Below, one piece after another: positions 8,804 to 17,655 of a stretch of DNA of 64,000 bases (position 1 is the stretch's first letter; the number at the start of each line of letters is the position of its first letter). A program made the position numbers and the translations under genes. The notes under the pieces were generated by a model. It ran no database searches. It was not told the origin of the DNA and saw only the letters and a list, made by a program, of their open reading frames with translations. The stretch is taken from positions 1 to 64,000 of the forward strand of contig NZ_ML675581.1 in assembly GCF_007826885.1 (NCBI RefSeq). Reading direction: 5' to 3'. The stretch comes from Candidatus Nitrosocosmicus arcticus (lineage in GTDB: Archaea > Thermoproteota > Nitrososphaeria > Nitrososphaerales > Nitrososphaeraceae).

Positions 8804-8811
8804 AAATATAT
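8804..8811 (+). promoter_or_regulatory. TATA-like box of ychF
   Basis: AAATATAT lies about 28-35 bases before the TTG at 8839. This is the spacing expected for a leaderless or nearly leaderless archaeal transcript, and it supports the downstream start of ychF. Confidence 0.4.
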
Positions 8812-8838
8812 ATTCCATTGTCAACTAATCTTTTAAAA

Positions 8839-10038
8839 TTGATAATTGGCTTATTGGGTAAAGCAAATGTTGGTAAATCAACATTCTTTAATGCGGCTAC
8901 AGATTCATCAATACCAATTGCTAATTTTCCGTTCACTACTATTAATCCAAATATCGGTGTTGCATTTGTAAGGGTAAATTGCGTTTGTAAAGAGTTGGGT
9001 GTTTCGGATAATCCCATTACTTCTCAGTGTATTGGCGGAATAAGATATATCCCGATAAAACTAATAGATGTAGCAGGGCTAGTTCCCGGTGCACACTCCG
9101 GAAGAGGTTTAGGTAATAAATTTTTAGATGACGCTCGTCAGGCTGACGTTCTTATCCATGTGATAGATGTCTCAGGGTCTACCGACGAAGAAGGCAGACC
9201 AGTTAATCCGGGTGAAGGAAATCCACTTTTTGATTTGCAGTTCATTGAAGATGAATTTGATCTTTGGATACGTTCATTAATTTTGAGAGATTGGGACAAG
9301 ATAATAAGAGAAAGTGAAAATTTAAAACAAAGGATAGAAACTGTATTGTCTAATAGACTTTCTGGTCTATCAATTGGCGAACAATTGATCAGAAATTCCT
9401 TGGACCATATCCGTTTGATTAAGAAGCCCAGCGAATGGACTGAAGAAGATTTGCTCATATTAAGCAAACAAATACGAACACGTTCTAAACCAATTATTTT
9501 AGCAGCTAACAAAGCCGATATATCATCATCAGATATCAATATTGAAAAATTGAAGAAACTAGAAAGACCATTTTTTCCTACTGTATGCGAGGCTGAATTA
9601 TTGTTAAGAAGAGCTGCTCACAAAAATCTTATTTATTATTTGCCTGGAGATTCGAGTTTTGAAATCAAGCCGCATGAAACACTTTCCAACAAACAGAACG
9701 GGGCTTTGGAGGTTGTATCCAGCATACTACGCAAGTTCGGCTCGACAGGGATTCAGCAAGTAATAAACCATGCTTGTTTTGAAATATTGCAAAATATTGT
9801 AGTGTATCCAGTGGAGGATGAATATAAATTTACAGACAAAAAGGGGAATATCTTACCCGATGCAAGAATAATTTCCAATGACTCCACTGCCAAAGATTTG
9901 GCATATTTGATTCATAATGACTTGGGAAAAGGATTTCTCTATGCTATTGATGCAAGAACAAAACAACGAATTGGTGCTGAGCATGAACTGAAAAATGGCG
10001 ATATAATTAAGATAGTATCCACAACAAGTAGGAATTAA
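8839..10038 (+). CDS. ychF: YchF/OLA1-family ATPase-GTPase with TGS domain
   Basis: A P-loop NTPase of the Obg-HflX superfamily that acts with ribosomes. Walker A is GLLGKANVGKST, the G3 region is LIDVAGLVPGAHSGRGLG and the G4-like motif is AANKAD. The C-terminal TGS domain runs over the last 75 residues (VVYPVEDEYKFTDKKGN onward). I chose TTG at 8839 (reading M-IIGLLGKANVGKST), because archaeal YchF proteins begin only two to four residues before this motif and because a TATA-like box sits 30 bases upstream; TTG at 8818 is the alternative. It precedes kae1 by 3 bases and is surely co-transcribed with it. Confidence 0.92.
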   Translation: MIIGLLGKANVGKSTFFNAATDSSIPIANFPFTTINPNIGVAFVRVNCVCKELGVSDNPITSQCIGGIRYIPIKLIDVAGLVPGAHSGRGLGNKFLDDARQADVLIHVIDVSGSTDEEGRPVNPGEGNPLFDLQFIEDEFDLWIRSLILRDWDKIIRESENLKQRIETVLSNRLSGLSIGEQLIRNSLDHIRLIKKPSEWTEEDLLILSKQIRTRSKPIILAANKADISSSDINIEKLKKLERPFFPTVCEAELLLRRAAHKNLIYYLPGDSSFEIKPHETLSNKQNGALEVVSSILRKFGSTGIQQVINHACFEILQNIVVYPVEDEYKFTDKKGNILPDARIISNDSTAKDLAYLIHNDLGKGFLYAIDARTKQRIGAEHELKNGDIIKIVSTTSRN

Positions 10039-10041
10039 TGC

Positions 10042-11070
10042 ATGTTATGTTTAGGAATTGAAAGTACCGCCCATACATTCGGATGCTCTATAATAGAAAT
10101 TGGCAAAAATAGTGATGCTGGTAATGCAGATAAAGAGTTTATTATGTCAGAAGTACGTGATATTTATAAAGCATCAGCAGGATGGGGTATTCATCCCAGA
10201 GATGCATCTAAACATCATATCATGGTAGCTACAGACATCTTAAAAAAATGTCTAGAAGAAGCTGGGGTCGGTATTAAGGATATTGGTATTATTTCTTACT
10301 CTGCTGGTCCAGGATTGGGACCTTGTTTAAGAATAGGTGCTGTTGTTTCTCGATCATTGGCTTCTTTTCATAACATACCTCTAATTCCTGTAAATCACGC
10401 AGTAGGACATATAGAATTAGGAATTAAACTTACTGGATCTGAAAATCCATTAACATTATTGGTTTCTGGTGGACATACTATGTTACTTATTTACTATAAG
10501 AATAAATGGAGAATATTTGGGGAGACTTTGGATATTACGCTAGGACAGCTTTTTGATCAAGTGGGAAGAAAAATGGGCTTTTCATCCCCCTGTGGAAGCA
10601 AGATCGAAGAGGTATCTTATTTATCAAAGGGTCGAATGGTCTATCCACTCCCATATATTATAAAAGGGAATGACGTATCATTTTCGGGATTACTTAGTGC
10701 AGTTAAAACTTTGCTAAACGACAGCGATAATGATGTCCATGACATTTGTTTTTCATTACAAGAAACAGCATTTTCTATCATTGTGGAGGCTGTAGAACGT
10801 GCATTGGCCTTTACTGGTAATAAGGAATTTCTAATTGTTGGAGGTGTTTCTGCTAATAAGAGATTGTCCAACATGCTTGAAACAGCATGTGATATACATA
10901 ATTCTAATTTTAATTCTTGCCCCATGAGGTTTTGTGGAGATAACGGAGCACAGATAGCATGGACTGGCGCTCAGATGTACTTAAATAGTCCATCTAGTAG
11001 TGTTAAACCCGAAAATGCATCTGTTAATCAGTCTTGGAGACTGGATAGCGTACATATTCCATGGAGGTAA
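10042..11070 (+). CDS. kae1: Kae1/TsaD, tRNA N6-threonylcarbamoyladenosine synthase catalytic subunit
   Basis: The catalytic KEOPS subunit, which moves the threonylcarbamoyl group to A37 of ANN-decoding tRNAs. It is an ASKHA-fold protein of 342 residues starting MLCLGIESTAHTFG. The metal-binding His pair is in NHAVGHIE, the nucleotide-binding loop in LVSGGHT, and the C-terminal Asp in CGDNGAQIAWTG. Length and motifs are normal. The start ATG lies 3 bases after the ychF stop. Its kinase partner Bud32 is encoded 390 bases downstream on the same strand, separated by a convergent small gene; here the two are not fused. Confidence 0.95.
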   Translation: MLCLGIESTAHTFGCSIIEIGKNSDAGNADKEFIMSEVRDIYKASAGWGIHPRDASKHHIMVATDILKKCLEEAGVGIKDIGIISYSAGPGLGPCLRIGAVVSRSLASFHNIPLIPVNHAVGHIELGIKLTGSENPLTLLVSGGHTMLLIYYKNKWRIFGETLDITLGQLFDQVGRKMGFSSPCGSKIEEVSYLSKGRMVYPLPYIIKGNDVSFSGLLSAVKTLLNDSDNDVHDICFSLQETAFSIIVEAVERALAFTGNKEFLIVGGVSANKRLSNMLETACDIHNSNFNSCPMRFCGDNGAQIAWTGAQMYLNSPSSSVKPENASVNQSWRLDSVHIPWR

Positions 11071-11076
11071 CTAACT

Positions 11077-11421
11077 TCATAAATTACTTTTAGTTTGATT
11101 CTCCATCTGCAATTTAATTTCTTTTGCCCAGTTACCGGGATTTAAAACTCCAAACTTGTAGGTTTTATTACTATTATTTAGTTCTATCACCAATTTTTTG
11201 ATAATTCTTCCTTCAGATCTTGCTTGGGCAATGTCCTTCAATCCAAATTCTATTTTTTCACCGAGTAATTCTTTAGATAATGTTGCTATTCGTCCTTTGG
11301 TTTTTTCAAAGGCAAGTTTTCTATTTGTTAGAGTAAGAATTCCACTCTTCAATGTATCTTCCGAACAGTCTTCAAATAGAATATTTTTTTCATTATTTGA
11401 TGAATATGATGTTTTGTCCAT
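11077..11421 (-). CDS. small PH/GRAM-like domain protein, unknown role
   Basis: A 114-residue soluble protein. The run GILTLTNRKLAFEKTKG with the following short beta strands resembles bacterial PH/GRAM domains, where LTNRKLAF is typical of the second and third strands. It sits on the opposite strand between kae1 and bud32. No membrane segment is seen. The domain call is by pattern only; the function is unknown. Confidence 0.55.
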   Translation of the reverse strand: MDKTSYSSNNEKNILFEDCSEDTLKSGILTLTNRKLAFEKTKGRIATLSKELLGEKIEFGLKDIAQARSEGRIIKKLVIELNNSNKTYKFGVLNPGNWAKEIKLQMENQTKSNL

Positions 11422-11461
11422 AATTTTTAAAGTAATAACGTATTACTAAAATTATCTATTG

Positions 11462-12085
11462 ATGAACGATGGACTATTATTAAAAAAAGGCGCTGAATCA
11501 GAATTGTACCTCATTGATTGGTATGGTGCTCATGCTATTTCAAAGGTTCGAATTGCTAAAGAATATCGTAACCCTTCTATCGATATTCCATTGAGGAAAC
11601 GGCGGACAATTCATGAGGCTAATATTTTATCTCAAGTAAAGTTTTTTGGGATCAATACTCCTTTCATTTATTTTCTTGATATAAATAATTTTGAAATCAT
11701 AATGGAATACATTGAAGGAAATACGTTCAAAGACTTTTTTTCTCCCGATCTTTGTATAAATCTTGGGGAAATCGTTGGAACCCTTCATTGTAATAATGTA
11801 ATTCATGGCGATATTACCACATCCAATTTTATTATATCTTCAAAAGGAGACATTATTGTAATCGATTTTGGATTGGCTTTTTTTTCTGAACGATTTGAAG
11901 ACAAAGCTGCAGATATCCGGTTATTTAAAGAAATATTGTCTAGCTTCCATGTGGATGATTTTGATATATCTTATAAAAAATTCTATGATGGATATAAGAA
12001 AATATGTGGTAGTATAACGTCAAAAGTATTTAAAACAGTAGGTGAAATTGAAAAAAGAGGACGATATTCAAGATCTGAATTCTAA
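11462..12085 (+). CDS. bud32: Bud32 (KEOPS) atypical small kinase/ATPase
   Basis: A 207-residue RIO/piD261-type kinase. It has the short N-lobe Lys in HAISKVRIAKEYR, the hinge MEYIEGNTFKD, the catalytic HGDITTSNFI and the metal-binding DFGLAFFSE. The C-terminal basic tail EKRGRYSRSEF matches the family's conserved end. It supports Kae1 in t6A synthesis through ATP hydrolysis. A TTG stands directly before the ATG at 11462; the ATG is the natural start. Confidence 0.93.
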   Translation: MNDGLLLKKGAESELYLIDWYGAHAISKVRIAKEYRNPSIDIPLRKRRTIHEANILSQVKFFGINTPFIYFLDINNFEIIMEYIEGNTFKDFFSPDLCINLGEIVGTLHCNNVIHGDITTSNFIISSKGDIIVIDFGLAFFSERFEDKAADIRLFKEILSSFHVDDFDISYKKFYDGYKKICGSITSKVFKTVGEIEKRGRYSRSEF

Positions 12086-12118
12086 GATCGTGTGTAATTT
12101 TCTTATAATATTGAATAA

Positions 12119-12319
12119 CTATTGTATGACTTTTTTACACAATCCTTTTTCCTTATGTTGCACAAAATGATCTTGGCAAAAATCAGTTTCGCATTCATAG
12201 CAATGCCACCCGCATAAAGTATAACATACATTGCATTTTGAAATCGGTTTATTATAGTCAAATTCTTTAGTTTGTTTCACAATTCTTGGTTTTTGTATTC
12301 TTTTTTGCTGTTGCTTCAT
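12119..12319 (-). CDS. small zinc-binding protein, B-box/AN1-like
   Basis: A 66-residue protein from Met at 12319 (MKQQQKRIQKPR); the frame reaches 12349. It has a basic N-terminus and a compact cysteine/histidine cluster: CNVC, CGWHCYEC, FCQDH and a last H and C. The order of ligands is close to a B-box or AN1-type finger binding two zinc ions. It is likely a protein- or RNA-contact module. The gene is convergent with bud32. Confidence 0.6.
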   Translation of the reverse strand: MKQQQKRIQKPRIVKQTKEFDYNKPISKCNVCYTLCGWHCYECETDFCQDHFVQHKEKGLCKKVIQ

Positions 12320-12491
12320 ACATCTATCCTCTATTAAAGCGCAAAACATCGTAGTGATGTTTGAAAATTCTTCTCCAACTATGTGGATCTATCAACCTGT
12401 TTCATAAAATCAGAATGTTATTTAAGTTTTTCAAACGATAATTAAGGAATTTACTACCGCCATTGGATTGTAATTCATATTATTTCATAAA

Positions 12492-12614
12492 TGCGGGAGG
12501 TGGGATTCGAACCCACGAATCCCTAAGGAACAGGGTTGTAGGAAACTTCCAAGCTCATTCTAAGCCTCGCACAATTGCTGACCTGCGCCGTTGACCGGGC
12601 TTGGCAACCCCCGC
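12492..12614 (-). tRNA. tRNA-Leu (anticodon UAG proposed), two introns
   Basis: A class II tRNA on the minus strand, 122 bases plus discriminator A. The acceptor GCGGGGG pairs with CTCCCGC, the D arm is GCCAAGCCCGGTCAACGGC, the T arm is GTGGG-TTCGAAT-CCCAC, and there is a long variable arm (TTCCTTAGGGATTC). The anticodon arm is split. Removing 16 bases (12567-12582, site 29/30) and 22 bases (12537-12558, site 37/38) restores the stem CAGGG/CCCTG with loop CTTAGAA, hence anticodon UAG, and a mature length of 84 bases before the discriminator. The Leu identity is firm from the class II form and A73. The two-intron solution is my inference; a different single-intron solution gave no valid loop. 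Confidence 0.8.
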
Positions 12615-12774
12615 ATTACTTTGGACTACATTAAAGCCAAATTTATCTATTGTTAATATGAATCATGTTGAATTCTTTGATCGATGATCTTCCTTACGAG
12701 CCAGATTATTCATTTCTTTATCGTCTAAATAATTATTAGGATGGCGCAAATATTGTTTTAACGGGGGAGATGTT

Positions 12775-14202
12775 TTGACGGAGAAAAAACTATTTGGGAC
12801 AAACGGTATAAGGGGGATATTTGGAAAGGATCTGTCAATTGAGTTTTTGATAGATGTCGCTTTTTCTGTAGGGCATTTTTTTGAGAAGGGGCCAATCCTG
12901 TTGGGATATGATGGTCGTTCTTCTAGTTTTGCAATTCACAAGATTATCTCGGCTGCGTTGATGTCCATGGGTATCGATGTATATACTATGGGCTTGACGC
13001 CTACACCTTGTCTACAATTTACTGTCAAAAATTTAAGATTTTCCGGTGGAATTATGATTACGGCATCACACAATCCTAAGGAGTATAACGGAATAAAACC
13101 TGTTTCAAGCTATGGGTTTGAATTGTCTAGAGATGATGAAATAAAAATTGAGTCAATATATTATCAAAAAAAGTTCATGAGAGAATATTCTGCCCCCTTT
13201 GGGAACTTATTCAAATTGGATGTTTTGGAACAGTACATTGACAAGGTGCTTTCTTTTATAGATACTGACATCATTAGACGATCAAATCTTAAGATTATTA
13301 TGGATTGTGGTAATGGGGTCCAATCGTTAGTAGCTCCTTTGATAGGAAGAAAACTAGGATGTGAAGTGTTGATTATGAATGGCTATGTTGATCCAAATTT
13401 TTCTGCAAGGGGCTCCGAGCCAAAGATGGACAATTTAAGTAGTCTTACTGAAATGGTAAAAAAGACCACCTCTGATTTGGGTGTTGCATACGATGGGGAT
13501 GGTGATAGAAGCATTTTTTGTGATGAAAAGGGAATCATCCATTGGGGTGATAAAACAGGATCAATTCTATCCTATCATTTAATTAGAAATAAGAAAATGG
13601 ATACGACAATCGTATGCCCTGTTAATTCTTCACTAGTTATTTCAAAAATTGGTGAGTTATTTAAGAGAGATGTTTATTTTACTAAGGTTGGCAGCATTGA
13701 GGTTTCTTATGGCATGAAAAATACTAATTCTCTTATTGGATTTGAAGAAAATGGTGGTTTTTTTTATGGACCTCTGAATTTAGTTCGTGACGGAGCGATC
13801 ACCACAGCTTTGGTTTTAGAAATGATGAGCTATCATAAGCAGGAAAAACTGGGACAAAAAACAAATTGTGATGACATGTTATGGGATAGAAAATCATCTC
13901 TATCAGGTATTTTCTCTTTGCTTGACAATACATTTCAATATAAATCCAGCTTGAATTTGTCTAACAATAATTATATTCAACATGTTTTGGATGTATGTGC
14001 TGCACATGGATCTGTATATAAGATAGAAAGAATTGATGGGGTGAAAATATGGTTTGATGCTGAATCTTGGATAATGTTCAGACCTAGTGGTACAGAACCT
14101 CTGATTCGAATCTATGCTGAATCCAATGATAAAAGCTTACTGGATTCAAAAGTAAAGGAATACCTTAACTTAATAAATAAAATTCTGAACCCTGTTGATT
14201 GA
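12775..14202 (+). CDS. glmM: phosphoglucosamine/phosphohexose mutase (GlmM-like)
   Basis: An alpha-D-phosphohexomutase of 475 residues that moves phosphate between C6 and C1 of a hexosamine or hexose phosphate, feeding UDP-sugar synthesis. The active-site Ser is in TASHNPKEYNGIK, the metal loop is DGDGDRS, the sugar loop is GFEENGG, and the phosphate loop is RPSGTEPLIRIY. The N-terminus starts FGTNGIRG, as in GlmM. The start is TTG at 12775; a GGGGGAG Shine-Dalgarno sequence about 7 bases upstream decides it. The sugar (glucosamine or mannose/glucose) cannot be fixed from sequence, but GlmM is the closest form. Confidence 0.88.
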   Translation: MTEKKLFGTNGIRGIFGKDLSIEFLIDVAFSVGHFFEKGPILLGYDGRSSSFAIHKIISAALMSMGIDVYTMGLTPTPCLQFTVKNLRFSGGIMITASHNPKEYNGIKPVSSYGFELSRDDEIKIESIYYQKKFMREYSAPFGNLFKLDVLEQYIDKVLSFIDTDIIRRSNLKIIMDCGNGVQSLVAPLIGRKLGCEVLIMNGYVDPNFSARGSEPKMDNLSSLTEMVKKTTSDLGVAYDGDGDRSIFCDEKGIIHWGDKTGSILSYHLIRNKKMDTTIVCPVNSSLVISKIGELFKRDVYFTKVGSIEVSYGMKNTNSLIGFEENGGFFYGPLNLVRDGAITTALVLEMMSYHKQEKLGQKTNCDDMLWDRKSSLSGIFSLLDNTFQYKSSLNLSNNNYIQHVLDVCAAHGSVYKIERIDGVKIWFDAESWIMFRPSGTEPLIRIYAESNDKSLLDSKVKEYLNLINKILNPVD

Positions 14203-14230
14203 TACATGATAACATTTTTAATACTCTTTT

Positions 14231-14271
14231 TTATCATAAGAAAGAGTGGAAATGATCCCAATGGGTGATAA
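14231..14271 (+). promoter_or_regulatory. kink-turn-like element in the L7Ae leader, overlapping the Shine-Dalgarno
   Basis: The leader has the order ATGAT-CCC-AAT-GGG-TGAT at 14252-14269. CCC/GGG form a short stem. Outside it come a T·T pair, then A14255·G14267 and G14254·A14268, the tandem sheared G·A pairs of a box C/D-type kink-turn (RUGAU and UGA). The 3' arm GGTGAT is also complementary to the 16S rRNA tail and lies 8 bases before the ATG. TTATCA at 14231-14236 can instead pair with TGATAA at 14266-14271. L7Ae is the protein that binds this motif, so feedback control is expected. Confidence 0.55.
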
Positions 14272-14277
14272 TAAATT

Positions 14278-14658
<381 letters not shown>

Positions 14659-14677
14659 AACAGGTGTATTTTATTAA

Positions 14678-14890
14678 ATGAGCAAGACTGAGGAAAAGGT
14701 CATTCCTGCAGAAGTAATCCAAATCGTAGGTAGAACTGGTATCGCTGGAGAAGTAATTCAAGTTCGTGTAAGGATTTCTGAAGGAAAAGACAAAGGCAGG
14801 ATTCTAACTCGAAACGTTAAGGGGCCTGTTAGAATGAATGATATTTTAATGCTTAGAGAAACAGAACGCGAGGCAAGAAAAATAAAGTAA
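14678..14890 (+). CDS. rps28e: ribosomal protein S28e
   Basis: A 70-residue OB-fold protein of the small subunit, archaeal/eukaryotic only. Recognised from [32 protein letters not shown] and the basic end REAR. The length is normal. It is the second gene of the ribosomal cluster. Confidence 0.97.
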   Translation: MSKTEEKVIPAEVIQIVGRTGIAGEVIQVRVRISEGKDKGRILTRNVKGPVRMNDILMLRETEREARKIK

Positions 14891-14926
14891 TGCTTAAAAT
14901 ATGGAGTTATTGTAGGTGGTTAAATA

Positions 14927-15139
14927 ATGAGTAAGAATGTTGCGTCGTTGCGAAAATGTTTTTTTTGTGGAAAGCATGTTGATACCGGTAAAGGGATAAT
15001 GCTGGTTAAAAACGATGGATCGATCCAATGGACTTGTTCATCAAAATGCAAAAAGAATCTTCGCGATTTGAAACGTGATCCACGGAAGTTTAAATGGACT
15101 GATAAATATATCAAAGGTGGAATCAGGAAGCAAAAGTGA
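14927..15139 (+). CDS. rpl24e: ribosomal protein L24e
   Basis: A 70-residue zinc-ribbon protein of the large subunit. The four zinc cysteines are in CFFCGKHV and CSSKCKKNL, and the basic body DLKRDPRKFKWTDKY is typical of the family. The stop is one base before the NDK start, so translation is likely coupled. Confidence 0.97.
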   Translation: MSKNVASLRKCFFCGKHVDTGKGIMLVKNDGSIQWTCSSKCKKNLRDLKRDPRKFKWTDKYIKGGIRKQK

Positions 15140-15140
15140 A

Positions 15141-15545
15141 ATGGGGGTAGAACAAACTCTAATACTTGTTAAACCAGATGCATTTAAAAGAAAATTGGTA
15201 GGAAAAATAATTCAACGTTTTGAAGAAAAGGGATTTGACATCAAACAACTAAAGACCTGTGATTTTACAGACGAAAAAGCTCAAGATTTTTATTCAATTC
15301 ATCAAAGTAAACCTTTTTTTAAAGAACTAGTTTCATTTGTTTGCTCTGGTACAGTCGTTGCATGTATTTTGGAAGGAAACAATGCAATTAGCACAGTTAG
15401 GATAATGATCGGACTTACAAAATCTTTTGATGCTGCTCCAGGAACAATAAGAGGCGATTTTGGTCTGGGAATAACTGATAATATTATTCATGCTTCCGAT
15501 TCGCATGAAAGCTTCATAAAAGAGTCATCCGTAGTATTTTTATAA
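15141..15545 (+). CDS. ndk: nucleoside diphosphate kinase
   Basis: Transfers the gamma phosphate between nucleoside triphosphates and diphosphates through a phospho-His. The family start is MGVEQTLILVKPDAFKR at 15141; the longer open frame from 15075 overlaps L24e and is not used. The catalytic His lies in NIIHASDSHES, and the nucleotide-binding GTIRGDFG is intact. Its length of 134 residues is a little short of 140-150 but complete. The aIF5B start codon follows its stop directly. Confidence 0.95.
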   Translation: MGVEQTLILVKPDAFKRKLVGKIIQRFEEKGFDIKQLKTCDFTDEKAQDFYSIHQSKPFFKELVSFVCSGTVVACILEGNNAISTVRIMIGLTKSFDAAPGTIRGDFGLGITDNIIHASDSHESFIKESSVVFL

Positions 15546-17330
15546 GTGCATCTACGTCAGCCTGTAGTAGTCGTTCTAGGTCATGTAGACTCTGGTAAAA
15601 CATCTTTACTAGATAAGATGAGGGGAACATTCGTTCAATCGCGAGAAGCTGGTGGTATTACTCAACACATCGGGGCAAGTTTTTTTCCAATAGAAATAAT
15701 TCAGAGTTTGACAGGTCCATTATTTAAGAAATTATTATCGCATGATCATGCTATTCCTGGATTACTGGTTATTGATACACCTGGACATGAGGTTTTTGCA
15801 AATTTAAGATTGAGGGGAGGATCAGCAGCAGATATAGCAATTGTTGTAGTTGATGTTAATAAGGGATTTGAACCCCAGACGATAGAGAGTATAAACATTT
15901 TAAAAAATAGGAAAGTGCCTTTTGTAGTGGCGATAAACAAAGTCGATCGTATTACAGGCTGGAAAAAAGGACTCACCAATTTCATTACCGAGGAAATCAA
16001 AGTTCAACCGAAGGAAGTTCAATTAGATCTTGATAATAAAACTTATAGTGTATTGGGATCTCTTTCACAATTAGGATTCAATTCAGAGGCTTTTTGGCGT
16101 GTTAAGGATTTTACAAAAGAGGTTGCATTAGTCCCAGTTAGCGCATCAAGCGGTGTTGGTATTCCTGAGCTTTTAACAGTCCTGATAGGACTGGCTCAAC
16201 AATTCATGATAAAAAAATTAGAAAGGCATGAAGGATCCGCTAAAGGGATTATTCTAGAAGTAAATGAAGAAGTTGGATTAGGACCTTCTGCTAATGTCAT
16301 TCTTTTAGACGGTATCATAAAACAAGGTGATTTGGTGGTAGTCGCAAAACGCAATTCTGTTATCGTGACTAGGATCAAATCGTTACTTTTACCAAAGCCA
16401 CTTGATGAAATGCGTGATCCACGGGATAAATTTCGTCATGTGGATATGGTAATTTCGGCTGCGGGATTAAAAATAACTTCCCCTGATTTAGATGGTGTAC
16501 TAGCTGGCAGTCCTTTGTATGGACTCGCCCCTACCGATGATGAAGCAAAAATAAAAAATCTAGTTGAATCAGAAGTAAAATCTGCGCTTATTAACACAGA
16601 CTCGAATGGTATTATTCTAAGATGCGACACTATTGGTTCGATTGAGGCAATTTCGGAAATGCTAAAAAAAGAGAACATCCCAATCCGTTCTGCAGACATC
16701 GGACAGATAAGTAGAAGAGATGTGATGACTGCATCTGCAGTTAAAGAAAAGGATAGATACCTGGGCATAATATTGGGCTTTAATGTCAAAGTTTTAGAAG
16801 ATGCAGAAAAAGAGTCATTTGAAAGGGATGTCAAGATCTTTAATGAAAAAGTCATTTATAATCTGGTGCGTAGCTATACCGACTGGGTATCTTATCAAAA
16901 GAATCATGAGGATTCTATCTTATTTAATGAAATATCTCCAATTTGTAAATTTGAATTTATGAAAGGCTATGTTTTTAGAAGAAGTGATCCTGCTGTGTTC
17001 GGTGCGGAAATTACCATAGGTAAAATGAAACAAAAAATGTCAATAATGAATCCTGAGGGAAAAAAAGTCGGAGTGATACATCAGATCCAGGATAAGGGTA
17101 AATCAATTGAAGAAGCTACTAGGGGAATGCAAGTAGCAGTATCAATTAATGGGCCTCAGATAGGTCGGCAAATTAACGAAGGTGATGTTTTTTATACTTT
17201 TCTGGATAGTAGGCAAGCCAAATTACTACTTAATCGTTTTAATAATAAATTAGATGAAGAAGAAAAAGTAATTTTGGATCATATTGTTACCTTAAGAAGA
17301 AAAATGGATCCTGCTTTTGGATACATATAG
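15546..17330 (+). CDS. infB: translation initiation factor aIF5B
   Basis: The archaeal initiation factor 5B GTPase (594 residues), which promotes subunit joining. G1 is GHVDSGKTSL, switch II is DTPGHEVFANLRLRGG, G4 is NKVD, then come a domain II beta barrel, domain III and the C-terminal domain IV barrel. It starts at GTG 15546, directly after the NDK stop (no gap), and reads MHLRQPVVVVLGHVD. The size fits archaeal aIF5B, which lacks the eukaryotic N-terminal extension. Confidence 0.95.
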   Translation: MHLRQPVVVVLGHVDSGKTSLLDKMRGTFVQSREAGGITQHIGASFFPIEIIQSLTGPLFKKLLSHDHAIPGLLVIDTPGHEVFANLRLRGGSAADIAIVVVDVNKGFEPQTIESINILKNRKVPFVVAINKVDRITGWKKGLTNFITEEIKVQPKEVQLDLDNKTYSVLGSLSQLGFNSEAFWRVKDFTKEVALVPVSASSGVGIPELLTVLIGLAQQFMIKKLERHEGSAKGIILEVNEEVGLGPSANVILLDGIIKQGDLVVVAKRNSVIVTRIKSLLLPKPLDEMRDPRDKFRHVDMVISAAGLKITSPDLDGVLAGSPLYGLAPTDDEAKIKNLVESEVKSALINTDSNGIILRCDTIGSIEAISEMLKKENIPIRSADIGQISRRDVMTASAVKEKDRYLGIILGFNVKVLEDAEKESFERDVKIFNEKVIYNLVRSYTDWVSYQKNHEDSILFNEISPICKFEFMKGYVFRRSDPAVFGAEITIGKMKQKMSIMNPEGKKVGVIHQIQDKGKSIEEATRGMQVAVSINGPQIGRQINEGDVFYTFLDSRQAKLLLNRFNNKLDEEEKVILDHIVTLRRKMDPAFGYI

Positions 17331-17392
17331 TAGATTCGTGTTTAATGTCATCTGATATTTATATAGCGTTAAATTTGTAAATAATGTAAACC

Positions 17393-17653
17393 ATGAATGA
17401 TTTTAATTTAATAGGAAAAATTTTCTTTGCTCCTAATACTTCTGATTCTGAATTAATCGAAAAAGCCAAACTAAGACTAAAAGAACATGGGATACCTGAA
17501 GGGATAATTGAAATTAATTATAATGTTCAAGAACTAAACGAAGGTGATTTATATATAAGTTATGATCCCCCCGATTTGATATTGAGAAAAGTATATGCCA
17601 AAACCCCAAGTGGTTTTATTAAAATGAAAAGTGTAAAATCTATCAAACTTTAA
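17393..17653 (+). CDS. hypothetical protein, 86 residues
   Basis: A soluble alpha/beta protein: helix (ELIEKAKLRLKEHG), a short turn (IPEGI), then beta strands (YISYDPPDLILRKVYAK, IKMKSVKSIKL). No motif is recognised. It follows aIF5B by 62 bases and may belong to that transcript. It ends 2 bases before the stop of the convergent hisS. Coding status is supported by codon use and amino-acid order. Confidence 0.55.
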   Translation: MNDFNLIGKIFFAPNTSDSELIEKAKLRLKEHGIPEGIIEINYNVQELNEGDLYISYDPPDLILRKVYAKTPSGFIKMKSVKSIKL

Positions 17654-17655
17654 AT

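Noticed and set aside
8718-9017. 99-codon minus-strand frame at the start of ychF
   Set aside because: It overlaps the Walker A region of ychF and shows no protein logic.
15075-15140. Upstream extension of the NDK frame
   Set aside because: It overlaps L24e. NDK proteins begin directly with the EQTLILVKPDA strand at 15141.
15746-16000. 84-codon minus-strand frame inside aIF5B
   Set aside because: A shadow of a strongly supported gene; no domain or start signal.
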